The position numbers were made by a program, and so were the translations under genes. Below are positions 16,235 through 25,049 of a stretch of 35,274 bases of DNA, in pieces (positions within the stretch are counted from its first letter, which is position 1; each line of letters starts with the position of its first letter). Below the pieces are notes generated by a model, which was not told the DNA's origin, did no database searches, and saw only the letters and a list, made by a program, of their open reading frames with translations. Source of the DNA: Desulfobacteraceae bacterium (GTDB lineage Bacteria; Desulfobacterota; Desulfobacteria; Desulfobacterales; Desulfococcaceae); the NCBI GenBank assembly GCA_011390755.1, contig JAABRU010000064.1, positions 1-35,274 of the forward strand, given 5' to 3'.

Positions 16235-19200
16235 CTATTTCCGCCTTTTCACAGTAATTTCTTTGGAAAAACGGAATTTCTGTTCCGTGCGGTGCAGGGG
16301 ATCGGACAGGATAACTGACACCGTGTATTTCCCGGGTTTTTTAAAAATATGTGTCACTTCATTCCCCGGGGCTGTTTCCCCGTCTCCGAAATCCCAGTGG
16401 TACAGCCAGTGATCGCCTCCGTTTTTCAAAAGAACATGGAAAAGAACCTCATCCCTTGCCCCGCGGCTGAAAATCTGCTCCGGACTGTGGCGGATTTCCG
16501 CTTCCGGTACGGGGTTGACGATTACAGGCAGGGAAAGTATCTGTTTCAGGCATTGGGGCCCTTCTTTGCCGCTGACCGTCAGCAGCAGACGGTATTCCCC
16601 GTGCCGGGGATAGACATAGTCATAATTTTCCGTTTCCAGCACATTTCCGTCCCCGCTTTCCCAGTGGAAGATCATGGGCGGATTTCCGCTTTTCGTGTAC
16701 AGGGGCTGAATCTTCACCGGATCACCGGCAAAAATTTCGGCTTTTTCCGGCAGTCGGATTTCCGGCAGGGCCATGACCCGCACTTCTTTTGCCGTGCCCC
16801 ATATGTCACCCCGTCTGACAAGAATCTGGTATTTACCCGGTTTTTCGTAAGTCTTTGTCACCTGTACACCGCTGTTTTTTGTACCGTCTCCGAAAAACCA
16901 TTCCGGCGCCTTATCGGAATCCGCAGCAACTGTGTATTCCGAACTTTCCCCCGCGCAGACGGTTTCCGGGCCCTGAACCGGGGACTGTTCCAAAGGCCGC
17001 ACTTTTAGCAGCATCCGGGCAGTGCGGATACTGCAGGATGTACCGCTGCTGTCCTGTACCCGCAGAATCACCGGATATTCCCCCGGTTTTTCATAGGAAT
17101 GGGAAACAAAGGGGCCGCTTTCCTTCTGCCCGTCCCCGAAATCCCATTCATAGCCCGTGATAAAACCGTCCGGATCATGACTTTTGCCCGCGCTGAAACG
17201 CAGAACCGTATGGGGGGCAGTCTCATATTCCTCTCCGCTGACCGCTTCCTTTCCCCCGGAGGAAACGCGGATCAGGGGCAGGGGGGCAGCATTGACGGTG
17301 ATGATTTCGGTATATTCCGCGGTTTTGCAGCACTCCGCTGAATCCGTGCCAACGGTCAGTTTCACCTCGTATTTTCCCGATCTTTCAAAAATATAATCCG
17401 TTTTTGCCCCTTCCGCTGTGTTTCCGTCCCCGAAATCCCACTGATATGAAACAAGGGAAGCATCTTCGGACGGTCTGGAAGCAGACCCGTCCAGATGCAG
17501 ACTTTCCCCCATACATACGGCGGTTTTGCCCTGAATGAGCGCCACCGGTGCCCCCATAACCTTTACCATAATTTCATCTTCGGATATATTTTCACACAGA
17601 CCTTCCCCGCCTACCGTAATAATCAGTCTGGCAGTATATTCTCCTGCTTTTGCATACACATGCGCCGGCCGGCTGCCCACACCGAATCCGCCGTCACCGA
17701 AATCCCATTCATAACTTTTGATCCGCCGTCCCCCGCCCGAAGAAGCCGACCCGTCAAACTGCAGCGGAGTATTTGCGCAGCCTGTCATATCCCCACCGGC
17801 TTCGGCAATGGGGGCATCACTTACATGGAGAATCGTTTCTGCTTCGGCCGTACTGCAGGGCAGACCGCTGTCATCTGTCACCTTCAGGCGTATCCGGTAA
17901 TCCCCCCCTTTTTTGTACAGGCGCACGGGATTGACACCCTCCACTTCTTTTCCGTCTCCCAGATCCCAGACATAACGCAGGAGTCCTTTTTCGGGATCTG
18001 TGGATTTCCCCGCATCAAAAAGCACCATTTCCCCCGCGCAGACCTTCTGGCTGTTGATATGGATTAGCGGAACCGGCGGTGCATTGATATGGACCACGAT
18101 GCTGGCTGCGGCAAGGGAGTTGTGCAGCCCCCGATCATCATCCACTGTCAGGTTTACGGGATAGATACCGGGACGGGGATAATGGTGCATCACGCGGACC
18201 CCTTTGCCGCTGCTTCCGTCCCCGAACTCCCAGCGGTACAGCAGAAAATCCCCGTCCGGATCCGCACTGCCGGACGCGTCAAACTGCAGGGTCTGCTCAC
18301 AGGTCTGCATGTCTTTTCCCGCATCCGCGCGGGGCGGATAATTCACTTCCACAGTACGGGTAAGGGAGGCACTGTTGGCTGATGCCGGGGAATCATCCTG
18401 CACATGCAGGGTCACGGCATAGCGTCCGGGTTTCTCAAACACATGCTCTGTCAGCACTTTTTCGGAATCCGGGCTGCCGTCCCCGAATTCCCAGCGGACA
18501 CCGGCAATCCTGCCGTCCGGGTCATAAGAGGGGCGGCTGTCGAAAATGACCTTATCGCCCGGTGCAACGCGGGGAACAGGCTGAAAATCCGCTACAGGCG
18601 GTGCATTGACGGTGATCAGGGCAGAATCGCTGTTTTCCGCGCCGTCATTATCCTTTACGCTCAGGCGCATCTGGTATATGCCGGGCTTTTCAAATTTCTT
18701 CTCCGCCTTTTCCCCCTGCAGCACGGTCCCGTCTCCGCTTTCCCACTGCCATGCAGAAATTTCTCCGTCCGGATCACGGGAAAAACCGCCGTCCAGTACA
18801 GTACTGTCGCCGATGGAAAGCACCCGGTCTGCCCCCGCGTCCGCAATGGGCGGATGATTCACCCGAATCACAGCCCTGTCGGATTGGGTCGCGGTCAGGG
18901 TCCCGGATGCATCCGTCACCGTCAGCGTTACGGTATATGTGCCGGGAAGCGCGTAGATATGGGACAGGGTTTTTCCCTTTTCCTGTATCCCGTCCCCGAA
19001 ATCCCAGAGATATTCAATAATGGGATCATCCGCATCCGAAGAATTTCCCGCGTCAAAAGCCACTTCACTGCTGCTGACGATCCGGTCTTCCCCGGCAACA
19101 GGAACCGGGGGATGATTGATGCGGATGGAAAAAGTGAAGGAATCCGTATCATTAAGGTTGTCACTGTTGTCCGTCACGGTGAGACGGATGTCATACACCC

Positions 19201-21055
19201 CCGGTTTTTCATACGCGTGGCGAATTTTTTCCCCTTCTGTCTGGGTTCCGTCCCCCATTTCCCAGGCATATCTGCGGATCTGCCCGTCCGGATCACGGGA
19301 CCCGCTGCCGTCGAATATAACTTCCTCCCCTGCGGCCGCGACTTTTTTGGATTCGGCCTGCGCCACCGGCGGTGCATTAATGCGGATCCGGCTTTCCTCT
19401 TCGGTGCTGCTGTTGGGCAGATCCGCATCATCCGTAATTTTCAGCCGCACCGTATATTCTCCCGGTTCTTTCCACTCATGCTGTATTTCTTTGCCTTCCC
19501 CCTGCTGACCGTCTCCGAAATCCCATTCATAGCGGATAATTTCGCCGTCGCTGTCCACCGAACCCCGCGCATCCATGGCAATGCTTTCCCCCGCGGCCCC
19601 GGTTTCCCGCATATTCAGGCGGGGAACCGGCGGGGTATTGATACGGATCCAGAGACTGTCCTCTCCCCGGCTGCACAGACTTTCATTGTCATCTTCCACT
19701 GTCAGACGGATCCGGAATTTTCCCGAACGCGGATAACGGTACTTTACTTTCATCCCTTTGGCCCGGCTGCCGTCCCCGAAGTTCCAGAAATATGCCTTTA
19801 TGTTTCCGTCACTGTCCGACGATCCGGATGCATCGAATTCCAGCTCCTGCCCCGGAACGCCTTTTTCCGGCGCTGCAATTTTCGCAAGGGGCGGTTCATT
19901 GATCCGCAGGGTGCGGGTCAGACGGCTGCTGTTGGCAATGAATCCGGATTTATCCCGCACTTCCAGACGAATATCATAAGCGCCGGATTTTTCAAAATCA
20001 TGCACAATACGGCTGCCGCGTTTGCGGGTTCCGTCTGCAAAAAACCATTCAAAATCCATCTCATCCATATCCGGATCCTCGGAAGCGGACGCATCCAGCA
20101 TGACGGAATAGCACCGGGAAAGGGGAATTACCCGGATATCGGGAACCGGCAGCCGGTTTTCCGCTGCACTGAATACCGGCAGAAGAAGGGGGACACTCCG
20201 GTCTTTGTCATCGGAAATCCACAGACGCACATGGTTGGCCTGATTTTTGTTCCGGATCACCAGCGCGGCCTTCTGCCCCCGAAGTTCCTTTCCCACAGGT
20301 ATTTTTGTCACACTGAGCTGTCCGTCTTTGGAGGGGATAACAGATTTCTCTTTGCTGTATGCGGTTTCAAAACTCATGTTGACCGCATAGCGGTCAATAT
20401 CGGCATCAAAATTGGAGATATTGAGAAATTCCGCATCCTCCGGAACCTGAAAGGCAATCTGGGTCGCCATTCCCGCGGAAGGGGGCAGGTACAGCATAAT
20501 TGCAGGGGATGTCAGGCGGAGTCCTTCCACAGCTTTGTTTTCCTTTTCCAGAGAGGAAACAAAAATCTGGTATTTGTTGACAGCTTTTCCTTTCACACCG
20601 TCCGCAATGAACTGAAACAGGTATCCGTATTCTGTTTCCTCTCCTTCGGATACATCGGGCGAGGCAATGGTCCGCCATCTGTCGTCATAATAGCGGCTTT
20701 CACGCAGGTCCAGGCGGGCAATGGGCGCATCCGAAGGAAGGGAATCCCTGATATCCATCACTTCCCGTGCAATGGCCCCTTTGCCGTAAAGATGATAAAG
20801 CACTTCGGATTCCGGTTCCCACCGGTCATGATTTCCCGAAAGCTCCGCATCAAAAATGCGGATATGAATCTTTCCGCCCGGGTCTTTGGGCACTTCAATA
20901 AAAAATACCGAGCGGTTGAAATTGTCTCCTTCCCTGACTGCCGCATCCCGTCCGGTGATGACAAAAAGATTCTGCTCATGATAGGCAAAAGATATGTTCC
21001 GTCCGCTGAAAAGAAAAAGCAGAAAAATACTGATGACTGTAAGCAACTGTTTCAT
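16235..21055 (-). CDS. Giant secreted protein with about 15 PKD-like repeats
   Basis: The 1606-residue product starts with a Sec signal peptide (basic MK, hydrophobic LLTVISIFLLFLFSG, likely cleaved near ISFA). An N-terminal region of about 270 residues is of unknown fold. From about residue 300 to the end I count 15 PKD-type Ig-like repeats of about 85 residues. Each carries a WxFGDG-like core (FFADG, WNFGDG, WDFGDG, WEMGDG, WESGDG variants), then H-Y-xxPGxYxVxLxVxD. Each PKD unit begins near a GSxDPDG motif that may bind calcium. There is no visible transmembrane anchor, sorting motif or catalytic domain; the end is a basic KRRK. A surface or extracellular adhesion/scaffold role is inference. 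Ribosome site AGAGGAT precedes the ATG. The gene stands alone. Confidence 0.93.
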   Translation of the reverse strand: MKQLLTVISIFLLFLFSGRNISFAYHEQNLFVITGRDAAVREGDNFNRSVFFIEVPKDPGGKIHIRIFDAELSGNHDRWEPESEVLYHLYGKGAIAREVMDIRDSLPSDAPIARLDLRESRYYDDRWRTIASPDVSEGEETEYGYLFQFIADGVKGKAVNKYQIFVSSLEKENKAVEGLRLTSPAIMLYLPPSAGMATQIAFQVPEDAEFLNISNFDADIDRYAVNMSFETAYSKEKSVIPSKDGQLSVTKIPVGKELRGQKAALVIRNKNQANHVRLWISDDKDRSVPLLLPVFSAAENRLPVPDIRVIPLSRCYSVMLDASASEDPDMDEMDFEWFFADGTRKRGSRIVHDFEKSGAYDIRLEVRDKSGFIANSSRLTRTLRINEPPLAKIAAPEKGVPGQELEFDASGSSDSDGNIKAYFWNFGDGSRAKGMKVKYRYPRSGKFRIRLTVEDDNESLCSRGEDSLWIRINTPPVPRLNMRETGAAGESIAMDARGSVDSDGEIIRYEWDFGDGQQGEGKEIQHEWKEPGEYTVRLKITDDADLPNSSTEEESRIRINAPPVAQAESKKVAAAGEEVIFDGSGSRDPDGQIRRYAWEMGDGTQTEGEKIRHAYEKPGVYDIRLTVTDNSDNLNDTDSFTFSIRINHPPVPVAGEDRIVSSSEVAFDAGNSSDADDPIIEYLWDFGDGIQEKGKTLSHIYALPGTYTVTLTVTDASGTLTATQSDRAVIRVNHPPIADAGADRVLSIGDSTVLDGGFSRDPDGEISAWQWESGDGTVLQGEKAEKKFEKPGIYQMRLSVKDNDGAENSDSALITVNAPPVADFQPVPRVAPGDKVIFDSRPSYDPDGRIAGVRWEFGDGSPDSEKVLTEHVFEKPGRYAVTLHVQDDSPASANSASLTRTVEVNYPPRADAGKDMQTCEQTLQFDASGSADPDGDFLLYRWEFGDGSSGKGVRVMHHYPRPGIYPVNLTVDDDRGLHNSLAAASIVVHINAPPVPLIHINSQKVCAGEMVLFDAGKSTDPEKGLLRYVWDLGDGKEVEGVNPVRLYKKGGDYRIRLKVTDDSGLPCSTAEAETILHVSDAPIAEAGGDMTGCANTPLQFDGSASSGGGRRIKSYEWDFGDGGFGVGSRPAHVYAKAGEYTARLIITVGGEGLCENISEDEIMVKVMGAPVALIQGKTAVCMGESLHLDGSASRPSEDASLVSYQWDFGDGNTAEGAKTDYIFERSGKYEVKLTVGTDSAECCKTAEYTEIITVNAAPLPLIRVSSGGKEAVSGEEYETAPHTVLRFSAGKSHDPDGFITGYEWDFGDGQKESGPFVSHSYEKPGEYPVILRVQDSSGTSCSIRTARMLLKVRPLEQSPVQGPETVCAGESSEYTVAADSDKAPEWFFGDGTKNSGVQVTKTYEKPGKYQILVRRGDIWGTAKEVRVMALPEIRLPEKAEIFAGDPVKIQPLYTKSGNPPMIFHWESGDGNVLETENYDYVYPRHGEYRLLLTVSGKEGPQCLKQILSLPVIVNPVPEAEIRHSPEQIFSRGARDEVLFHVLLKNGGDHWLYHWDFGDGETAPGNEVTHIFKKPGKYTVSVILSDPLHRTEQKFRFSKEITVKRRK

Positions 21056-21529
21056 TTTTTATCCTCTGTCTGCTTCCCGCGTAAGCATCCTTTCCTGCAA
21101 TGCCATTACGTTAAGGATTTATCTGGACTGCCATACTGAAAGTCCGGCCGTATTTTTCCCGTCATTTCAGTGCCGGTAAATCGAAAAACGCTGTTTCCGG
21201 GGGATAACGGTACCCTTTCAGAACTCCCCTCCCTGAGGGCAGTACTGCTTCCTTAATCTGAAAATCCCCCTCCCCTTGCGGGACAGTACTGCTGCCGTAA
21301 GAAAAACCGGAGTGCCGAACTTACAGTTTAGTACATCTTTTTCTAAATAATTACAAAATTTTATACTGTAGATTTGACACTCCGCCGACCTTAAGGCAGC
21401 AGCATCGGGGTCAGGGAGGGGTAAAGACAGCAATTTGTAATTAATGGCGTTTACACCCTCCCCCTGCCCCTCCACCCAGGGGAGGGGAGTCTTAATTCAA
21501 CAGCATTGCCTCCCTGAGGGAGGGGGGCC
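21056..21529. other. Repeat-rich spacer upstream of the PKD gene
   Basis: There is no supported gene in this 470-bp stretch. It contains an AATGCC...TTAAGG unit (about 21099), several copies of the motif CCCTCCCTGAGGG or a close variant (21226, 21508), and a 45-bp near-copy (21449-21493) of the sequence at 7867-7910. The PKD gene promoter must lie within the left part. The frame on minus at 21218-21475 is built entirely of these repeats. Confidence 0.55.
21449..21493. repeat. Dispersed GC-rich repeat, second copy
   Basis: The segment starts GTTTACACCCTCCCCCTGCC and ends AGGGGAGTCTT. It matches 7867-7910 with only a few differences in the loop between the C-rich and G-rich arms. Each copy can fold into a hairpin of C-rich against G-rich arms. 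Confidence 0.65.
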
Positions 21530-22348
21530 TTAAGGAATCGGCATTGGGCTGTGTATTGTAAAATGCCGGTCTTCTTCCGTCTCTTTCCCGCTTCGCCCAA
21601 TAAACGTTCTTTCATAAACAAAATTACATCCCCCGTAGTCCATGAGAAGGACAGAAGAGGAACGGGTTCCGTAAGAAGGACCGCGGATGAATACGGGGGA
21701 GAGGATGCGTTCCCATTCCAATCCCATCCCCGTATCCGGCAGCAGTGCATCCGGCGGAACAGAACAGTCTTTGAGCAGACGGAAGATGTCTTCCGGGTCA
21801 ATATGTGTTTTTGGCAGCAGTTCCGATAACCCGGCTTTCCCTTTTTGCACTTTGGGCCAGGGGGTGTCCAGAAAACGGTTGCTCAGTCCGTACAGTCCCG
21901 GTTCCAGTCTGCGGATTTCCCCTTCCCGGTTGGAATAATAATATAATTCTTTATGATCTCCGGCAATCAGGTTGAAACCGTTATAGGCTTTTCCCGCAGT
22001 ATGCAGATCTGCCAGATATGCCTCCGGTGACAGGGGGGAAAGCAGGAATCCGCTGACGATTTCCCCCCGTGAAGGTGCATCTGACCGAAGGGAGGCAGGA
22101 TCCCGGTAATTGGTCAGCGCTGCAAAACGTCCCTTCCGGCTGACCCCCATCCAGGTGCCGCCGCCTTTGCGATCACGACCGGCCAGAATATCCGCCGGAA
22201 TATTTGCCGGAATATTCGCCGGAATATTCGGATGATCGTCCCAGAATCCCAGGGGGGCCGTAGGGCGTTCATAAAATTCATCCCGGTTTGCCCCCAGAAT
22301 CAAACGGTAATCCTTATGAATATCATACAAAAAAAGAATCAGGCACAT
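21530..22348 (-). CDS. NRDE (TANGO2-like) family protein
   Basis: The 272-residue product opens with Met-Cys and the family block CLILFLYDIH...LILGANRDEFYERPTAPLGFW. It continues with the conserved LAGRDRKGGGTWMGVSRKGRFAALTNYR (about residues 57-84) and AYNGFNLIAGD. The fold is predicted to be N-terminal-nucleophile hydrolase-like, with Cys2 as the candidate nucleophile; the bacterial function is unknown. The frame extends five codons further to 22363, but the ATG at 22348 gives the conserved Met-Cys start and has GGGAG about 7 nt upstream. Oddity: residues about 42-56 contain a tandem NIPA-NIPA-NIPA insertion encoded by a 12-bp repeat. It is divergent from the thiolase gene. Confidence 0.87.
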   Translation of the reverse strand: MCLILFLYDIHKDYRLILGANRDEFYERPTAPLGFWDDHPNIPANIPANIPADILAGRDRKGGGTWMGVSRKGRFAALTNYRDPASLRSDAPSRGEIVSGFLLSPLSPEAYLADLHTAGKAYNGFNLIAGDHKELYYYSNREGEIRRLEPGLYGLSNRFLDTPWPKVQKGKAGLSELLPKTHIDPEDIFRLLKDCSVPPDALLPDTGMGLEWERILSPVFIRGPSYGTRSSSVLLMDYGGCNFVYERTFIGRSGKETEEDRHFTIHSPMPIP

Positions 22349-22362
22349 TGTCTGCTCTCCCA

Positions 22363-22392
22363 TTGACCTGTAATATGTTTATATGCTACTAT
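22363..22392 (+). promoter_or_regulatory. Candidate sigma70-type promoter for the thiolase
   Basis: TTGACC (22363-22368) and TACTAT (22387-22392) are separated by 18 bp, about 50 bp upstream of the thiolase start in the divergent spacer. The -10 match is only 4 of 6, so this is tentative. Confidence 0.3.
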
Positions 22393-22444
22393 GATTTTTC
22401 TTTTTTGTTAAGAAAAAATCACACACATGAGGAGGAATATGTTT

Positions 22445-23731
22445 ATGAGAGAAGTTGTCATTGTCAGCGGATCAAGAACAGCAGTAGGAAATTTCGGCGG
22501 CAGTCTGAAAGATGTGCCGGTTACGGAAATCGGTGCACTGGTTATGAAGGATACACTGAAAAGGGCCGGACTGAAACCGGAAATCAGCGCAGATATGAAA
22601 GAAGGATGCCCGGATACCCTGAAGGATCAGGGCATCATTGATCTGGAAAGCAAAGGGGCCGACTGGGATGCGGGCGCTGCACCGGTTGTTATTGATGAAG
22701 TCATCATGGGCAATGTGCTCCAGGCCGGTCTGGGGCAGAACCCGGCCCGGCAGGCCATGATCCGTGCCGGTCTGCGCAAGGAAACCCCGGCGTTCACCAT
22801 CAACAAGGTCTGCGGTTCCGGACTCAAGGCCATTGCCCTGGGGGCAGCGGCCATTATGGCCGGACAGTCCGATGTGATTCTGGCAGGCGGTCAGGAAAAT
22901 ATGAGCCGGGTTCCTTTGGCCCTGCCCAAAGCCCGCTGGGGACACCGCATGGAACTGACCGGTGTGGGAGAAGTTTATGATCTGATGGTATTTGACGGAC
23001 TGTATGAAATTTTCTACGGATACCATATGGGACTGACAGCCGAAAATATTGTGGAAAAATACGGCATCACCCGCCAGGAACAGGATGAACTGGGCGTTCT
23101 GAGTCATACCCGTGCCCGCAAAGCCATTACAGACGGTATTTTTGCACAGGAAATCGTGCCTGTCGTCATCAAATCCCGCAAAGGCGATATTGTATTTGAC
23201 ACCGATGAGCGCCCCATGGATACCAGTATGGAGAAAATGGGAAAACTGCGGCCGGCCTTTAAAAAAGACGGTTCGGTAACTGCCGGAAATGCATCGGGTA
23301 TCAATGATGCAGCCGCGGCCGTGCTGATGATGAGTGCGGAAAAAGCCAAAGAAATGGGGCTGGAACCCATTGTAAAAATCAAAGCCTTTGCTTCGGGCGG
23401 ACTGGATCCGGCCTATATGGGGCTTGGCCCGGTTCCGGCAGTAAGAAAAGTGCTGAAAACAACGGGAATGAGCATTGCTGATATTGAGATGATTGAACTC
23501 AATGAAGCCTTTGCCGCCCAGGCTATCGGATGTATGCGGGAGCTGGGCATTGATGTGGAAAAACCCAACCGGCTGGGCAGCGGTATTTCCATCGGGCATC
23601 CCATCGGATGTACCGGCGCACGCCAGATGGTAACGGGCATGAATCTGATGAAACGCGACAATCTGTCCACCGGACTGATTTCCATGTGCATCGGCGGCGG
23701 CATGGGCATGGCCATGATTATTGAAAGATAG
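22445..23731 (+). CDS. Acetyl-CoA acetyltransferase (thiolase) with N-domain insertion
   Basis: The 428-residue thiolase has the catalytic Cys in INKVCGSGLKA (about residue 119), the NEAFAAQ motif, catalytic His in GHPIGCTGARQM (about 384) and the second Cys in MCIGGGMGMA (about 414). It condenses or cleaves acyl-CoAs, most likely acetyl-CoA/acetoacetyl-CoA. Between the helix ending RAGLKPE and the usual VIDEVIMGNVLQAG there is an extra stretch of about 35 residues (about 45-80, including KEGCPDTLKDQG), which standard thiolases lack. Three in-frame ATGs occur. AGGAGG lies 9 nt before the third, at 22445, which also gives the conserved REVVIVSGSRTAVG start. It is one of only two plus-strand genes. 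Confidence 0.93.
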   Translation: MREVVIVSGSRTAVGNFGGSLKDVPVTEIGALVMKDTLKRAGLKPEISADMKEGCPDTLKDQGIIDLESKGADWDAGAAPVVIDEVIMGNVLQAGLGQNPARQAMIRAGLRKETPAFTINKVCGSGLKAIALGAAAIMAGQSDVILAGGQENMSRVPLALPKARWGHRMELTGVGEVYDLMVFDGLYEIFYGYHMGLTAENIVEKYGITRQEQDELGVLSHTRARKAITDGIFAQEIVPVVIKSRKGDIVFDTDERPMDTSMEKMGKLRPAFKKDGSVTAGNASGINDAAAAVLMMSAEKAKEMGLEPIVKIKAFASGGLDPAYMGLGPVPAVRKVLKTTGMSIADIEMIELNEAFAAQAIGCMRELGIDVEKPNRLGSGISIGHPIGCTGARQMVTGMNLMKRDNLSTGLISMCIGGGMGMAMIIER

Positions 23732-23997
23732 ATCATTCCCGCACAGGACCTATTTTTTTCTTTACTTGCGGCTTTGATCCTGTTACAAAAATGCGATTTT
23801 CAGATTTGAAAAACCCGGTTATACTTTAACGAGGGACTTTCCGATAAGTAAACTGCCCGGCAAAATGATCCCAGGGCGGAGCCTAACCCGCTGTTGTGAA
23901 GGGATTGGCGGATTACGCTGCGGCTCTGCCCACCCTGCATTTCGGGCTGATTATTTCCGAAAAGCTCCCTGTAAACACATTAACAGGAGATGGAACA
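23732..23997. other. Spacer between the thiolase and the small membrane ORF
   Basis: I see no gene here. Short motifs resembling dispersed repeats (GGCGGAGCC at about 23875, CCACCCTGC at about 23929) occur. No clear terminator with a U-run follows the thiolase stop, apart from a T-run at about 23751-23764 without a strong stem. Confidence 0.35.
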
Positions 23998-24156
23998 ATG
24001 CCAATCAGCAGAAAATTGGGAATTCTGGTATTTTGCGGTGTACCGGCCATCATCGGCGGCGGGATTGTATATGCCCTGTTCGGTCACAGTGCAGTTGCCG
24101 TAACGGTTTATGAAACAATCCTTTTGCTGGGAGCCGGTGCATTTGTCAGCGAATAG
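23998..24156 (+). CDS. Small membrane protein, 52 aa, unknown
   Basis: The frame starts at an ATG with an AGGAG site 9 nt upstream. Two hydrophobic stretches are visible: LGILVFCGVPAIIGGGIVYALF (about residues 7-28) and TVYETILLLGAGAFV (about 36-50). The N-terminus is basic (MPISRK). I do not recognise the family. The good ribosome site and membrane-like composition argue for a real gene; its size and lack of homologues known to me keep confidence moderate. A 10-bp inverted repeat (CATATCATTC / GAATGATATG, about 24171-24231) follows, between it and the convergent aroK. Confidence 0.55.
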   Translation: MPISRKLGILVFCGVPAIIGGGIVYALFGHSAVAVTVYETILLLGAGAFVSE

Positions 24157-24258
24157 CAAAAAATCAAACATATCATTCCCTCTTTCCCGGCAGATAATGA
24201 ATGTGCCAATCTGGCCAATCTGAATGATATGTACTGCAAAATTTCCGCTTCACCCCGG

Positions 24259-24298
24259 TTTTCAGGGATCGGAATTTTCAGATTCCGATCCCTGAAAA
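24259..24298. terminator. 17-bp perfect hairpin spanning the aroK stop
   Basis: TTTTCAGGGATCGGAAT (24259-24275) pairs perfectly with 24282-24298 around a 6-nt loop. The aroK stop (24262-24264) lies within the left arm, and the last dozen codons of aroK encode the rest. The arms have A/T ends (TTTT...AAAA), as in bidirectional terminators, and it sits between convergent genes. A transcription-end role is likely but not certain. Confidence 0.5.
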
Positions 24299-24849
24299 GG
24301 GACGGCGGGCTGAATCCCCTGATGAACCGGATTCCGCCCCCCTATTTTTTCCATCAGGGATTTGCAGATGGTTTTCAGGGATATTCCGTCCGTATCCACA
24401 GAAAAATCCGCAGCCTTTTCATACAGAGGACAGCGGAAAGACAGTGTTTCCTCAATTTCATCCATTACACCTTTATCTGTCAGGGCCGGACGCTGGGATG
24501 CGGTTTTCTCATCTTTCAGAATCCGGGATGTTACAGTTTCCGCAGATGCTTTCAGCCAGATGACTTTCCCGTTTTCCCTCATAATTCTGATATTTTCGGG
24601 ATTCAGGATTACCCCGCCGCCTGTGGCGATGATCTGATGATCTCCTTTGCAGAGCCGGATCAGGGTTTCCCGTTCTTTCTGTCGGAAATATCCCCACCCA
24701 TGCTCTGCCACCATTTCAGAAATGGAAATATCGTTTTCTTTTTCCAGGGCAAGATCCGCATCAATAAAATCCTGCTTCCGTTTTTCCGCCAGGATTTTAC
24801 CAACAGCCGTTTTGCCGGTGCCACGGTAACCGATAAGAAATATATTCAT
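24262..24849 (-). CDS. aroK: Shikimate kinase
   Basis: The 195-residue product phosphorylates shikimate with ATP in the aromatic amino acid pathway. The Walker A loop IGYRGTGKTAVGK is at about residues 6-18, the shikimate-binding DADLALE at about 33-39, ATGGGVIL at about 77-84 and the lid Arg in TASQRPAL at about 117-124. It is about 20 residues longer than usual, with a C-terminal tail (PFQGSESENSDP) encoded by a strong hairpin. The open frame extends upstream, but that part is the end of a truncated aroA read out of frame. The ATG at 24849 overlaps the stop of that aroA remnant (ATGA), which shows that aroA and aroK were once translationally coupled. Confidence 0.94.
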   Translation of the reverse strand: MNIFLIGYRGTGKTAVGKILAEKRKQDFIDADLALEKENDISISEMVAEHGWGYFRQKERETLIRLCKGDHQIIATGGGVILNPENIRIMRENGKVIWLKASAETVTSRILKDEKTASQRPALTDKGVMDEIEETLSFRCPLYEKAADFSVDTDGISLKTICKSLMEKIGGRNPVHQGIQPAVPFQGSESENSDP

Positions 24850-25030
24850 CTGGTGTATAACTCCGAAAACACCTCCCGGAACTCCGGGAAGGATTTTTCC
24901 ACGCACATTTTGTTTGTAATCCGGACTCCGGGGACTCTGAGACCGGCCACGGCCATGCGGTGGTCGTTGCAGGTTTTGATTTCCGCTCCGTGCAGGGGAT
25001 TTCCGCCTCGGATGATAAGACTGTCTTCCC
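24846..25030 (-). pseudogene. Truncated aroA 3' end (EPSP synthase remnant)
   Basis: About 60 codons in the aroA frame match the C-terminus of the intact gene at 26578-27840: GAEIKTCNDHRMAVAGLRVPGV, then KMCVEKSFPEFREVF and SELYTR before the stop. Four residues next to the DHRMA motif are missing relative to the intact copy. Several substitutions (FPEFREVFSELYTR against FPDFWEVFANLYTQ) show the two ends have diverged. Homology stops at about 25030, where unrelated sequence and then an antitoxin fragment begin. There is no start codon or N-terminal domain. It overlaps aroK by 4 bp. Confidence 0.85.
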
Positions 25031-25049
25031 CCCGAAAAAATTCAGAACA

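Noticed and set aside
18404..21139. A 911-codon open frame on the plus strand opposite the PKD protein gene, and other long antisense frames
   Set aside because: They mirror the codon pattern of the repeated PKD gene, have no ribosome sites and give Phe/His/Arg-rich low-quality protein; the minus strand gives clear PKD domains and a signal peptide.
24850..24906. N-terminal extension of shikimate kinase (MRGKILPGVPGGVFGVIHQ)
   Set aside because: This is the aroA remnant read out of frame; the Walker A-bearing start lies at 24849.
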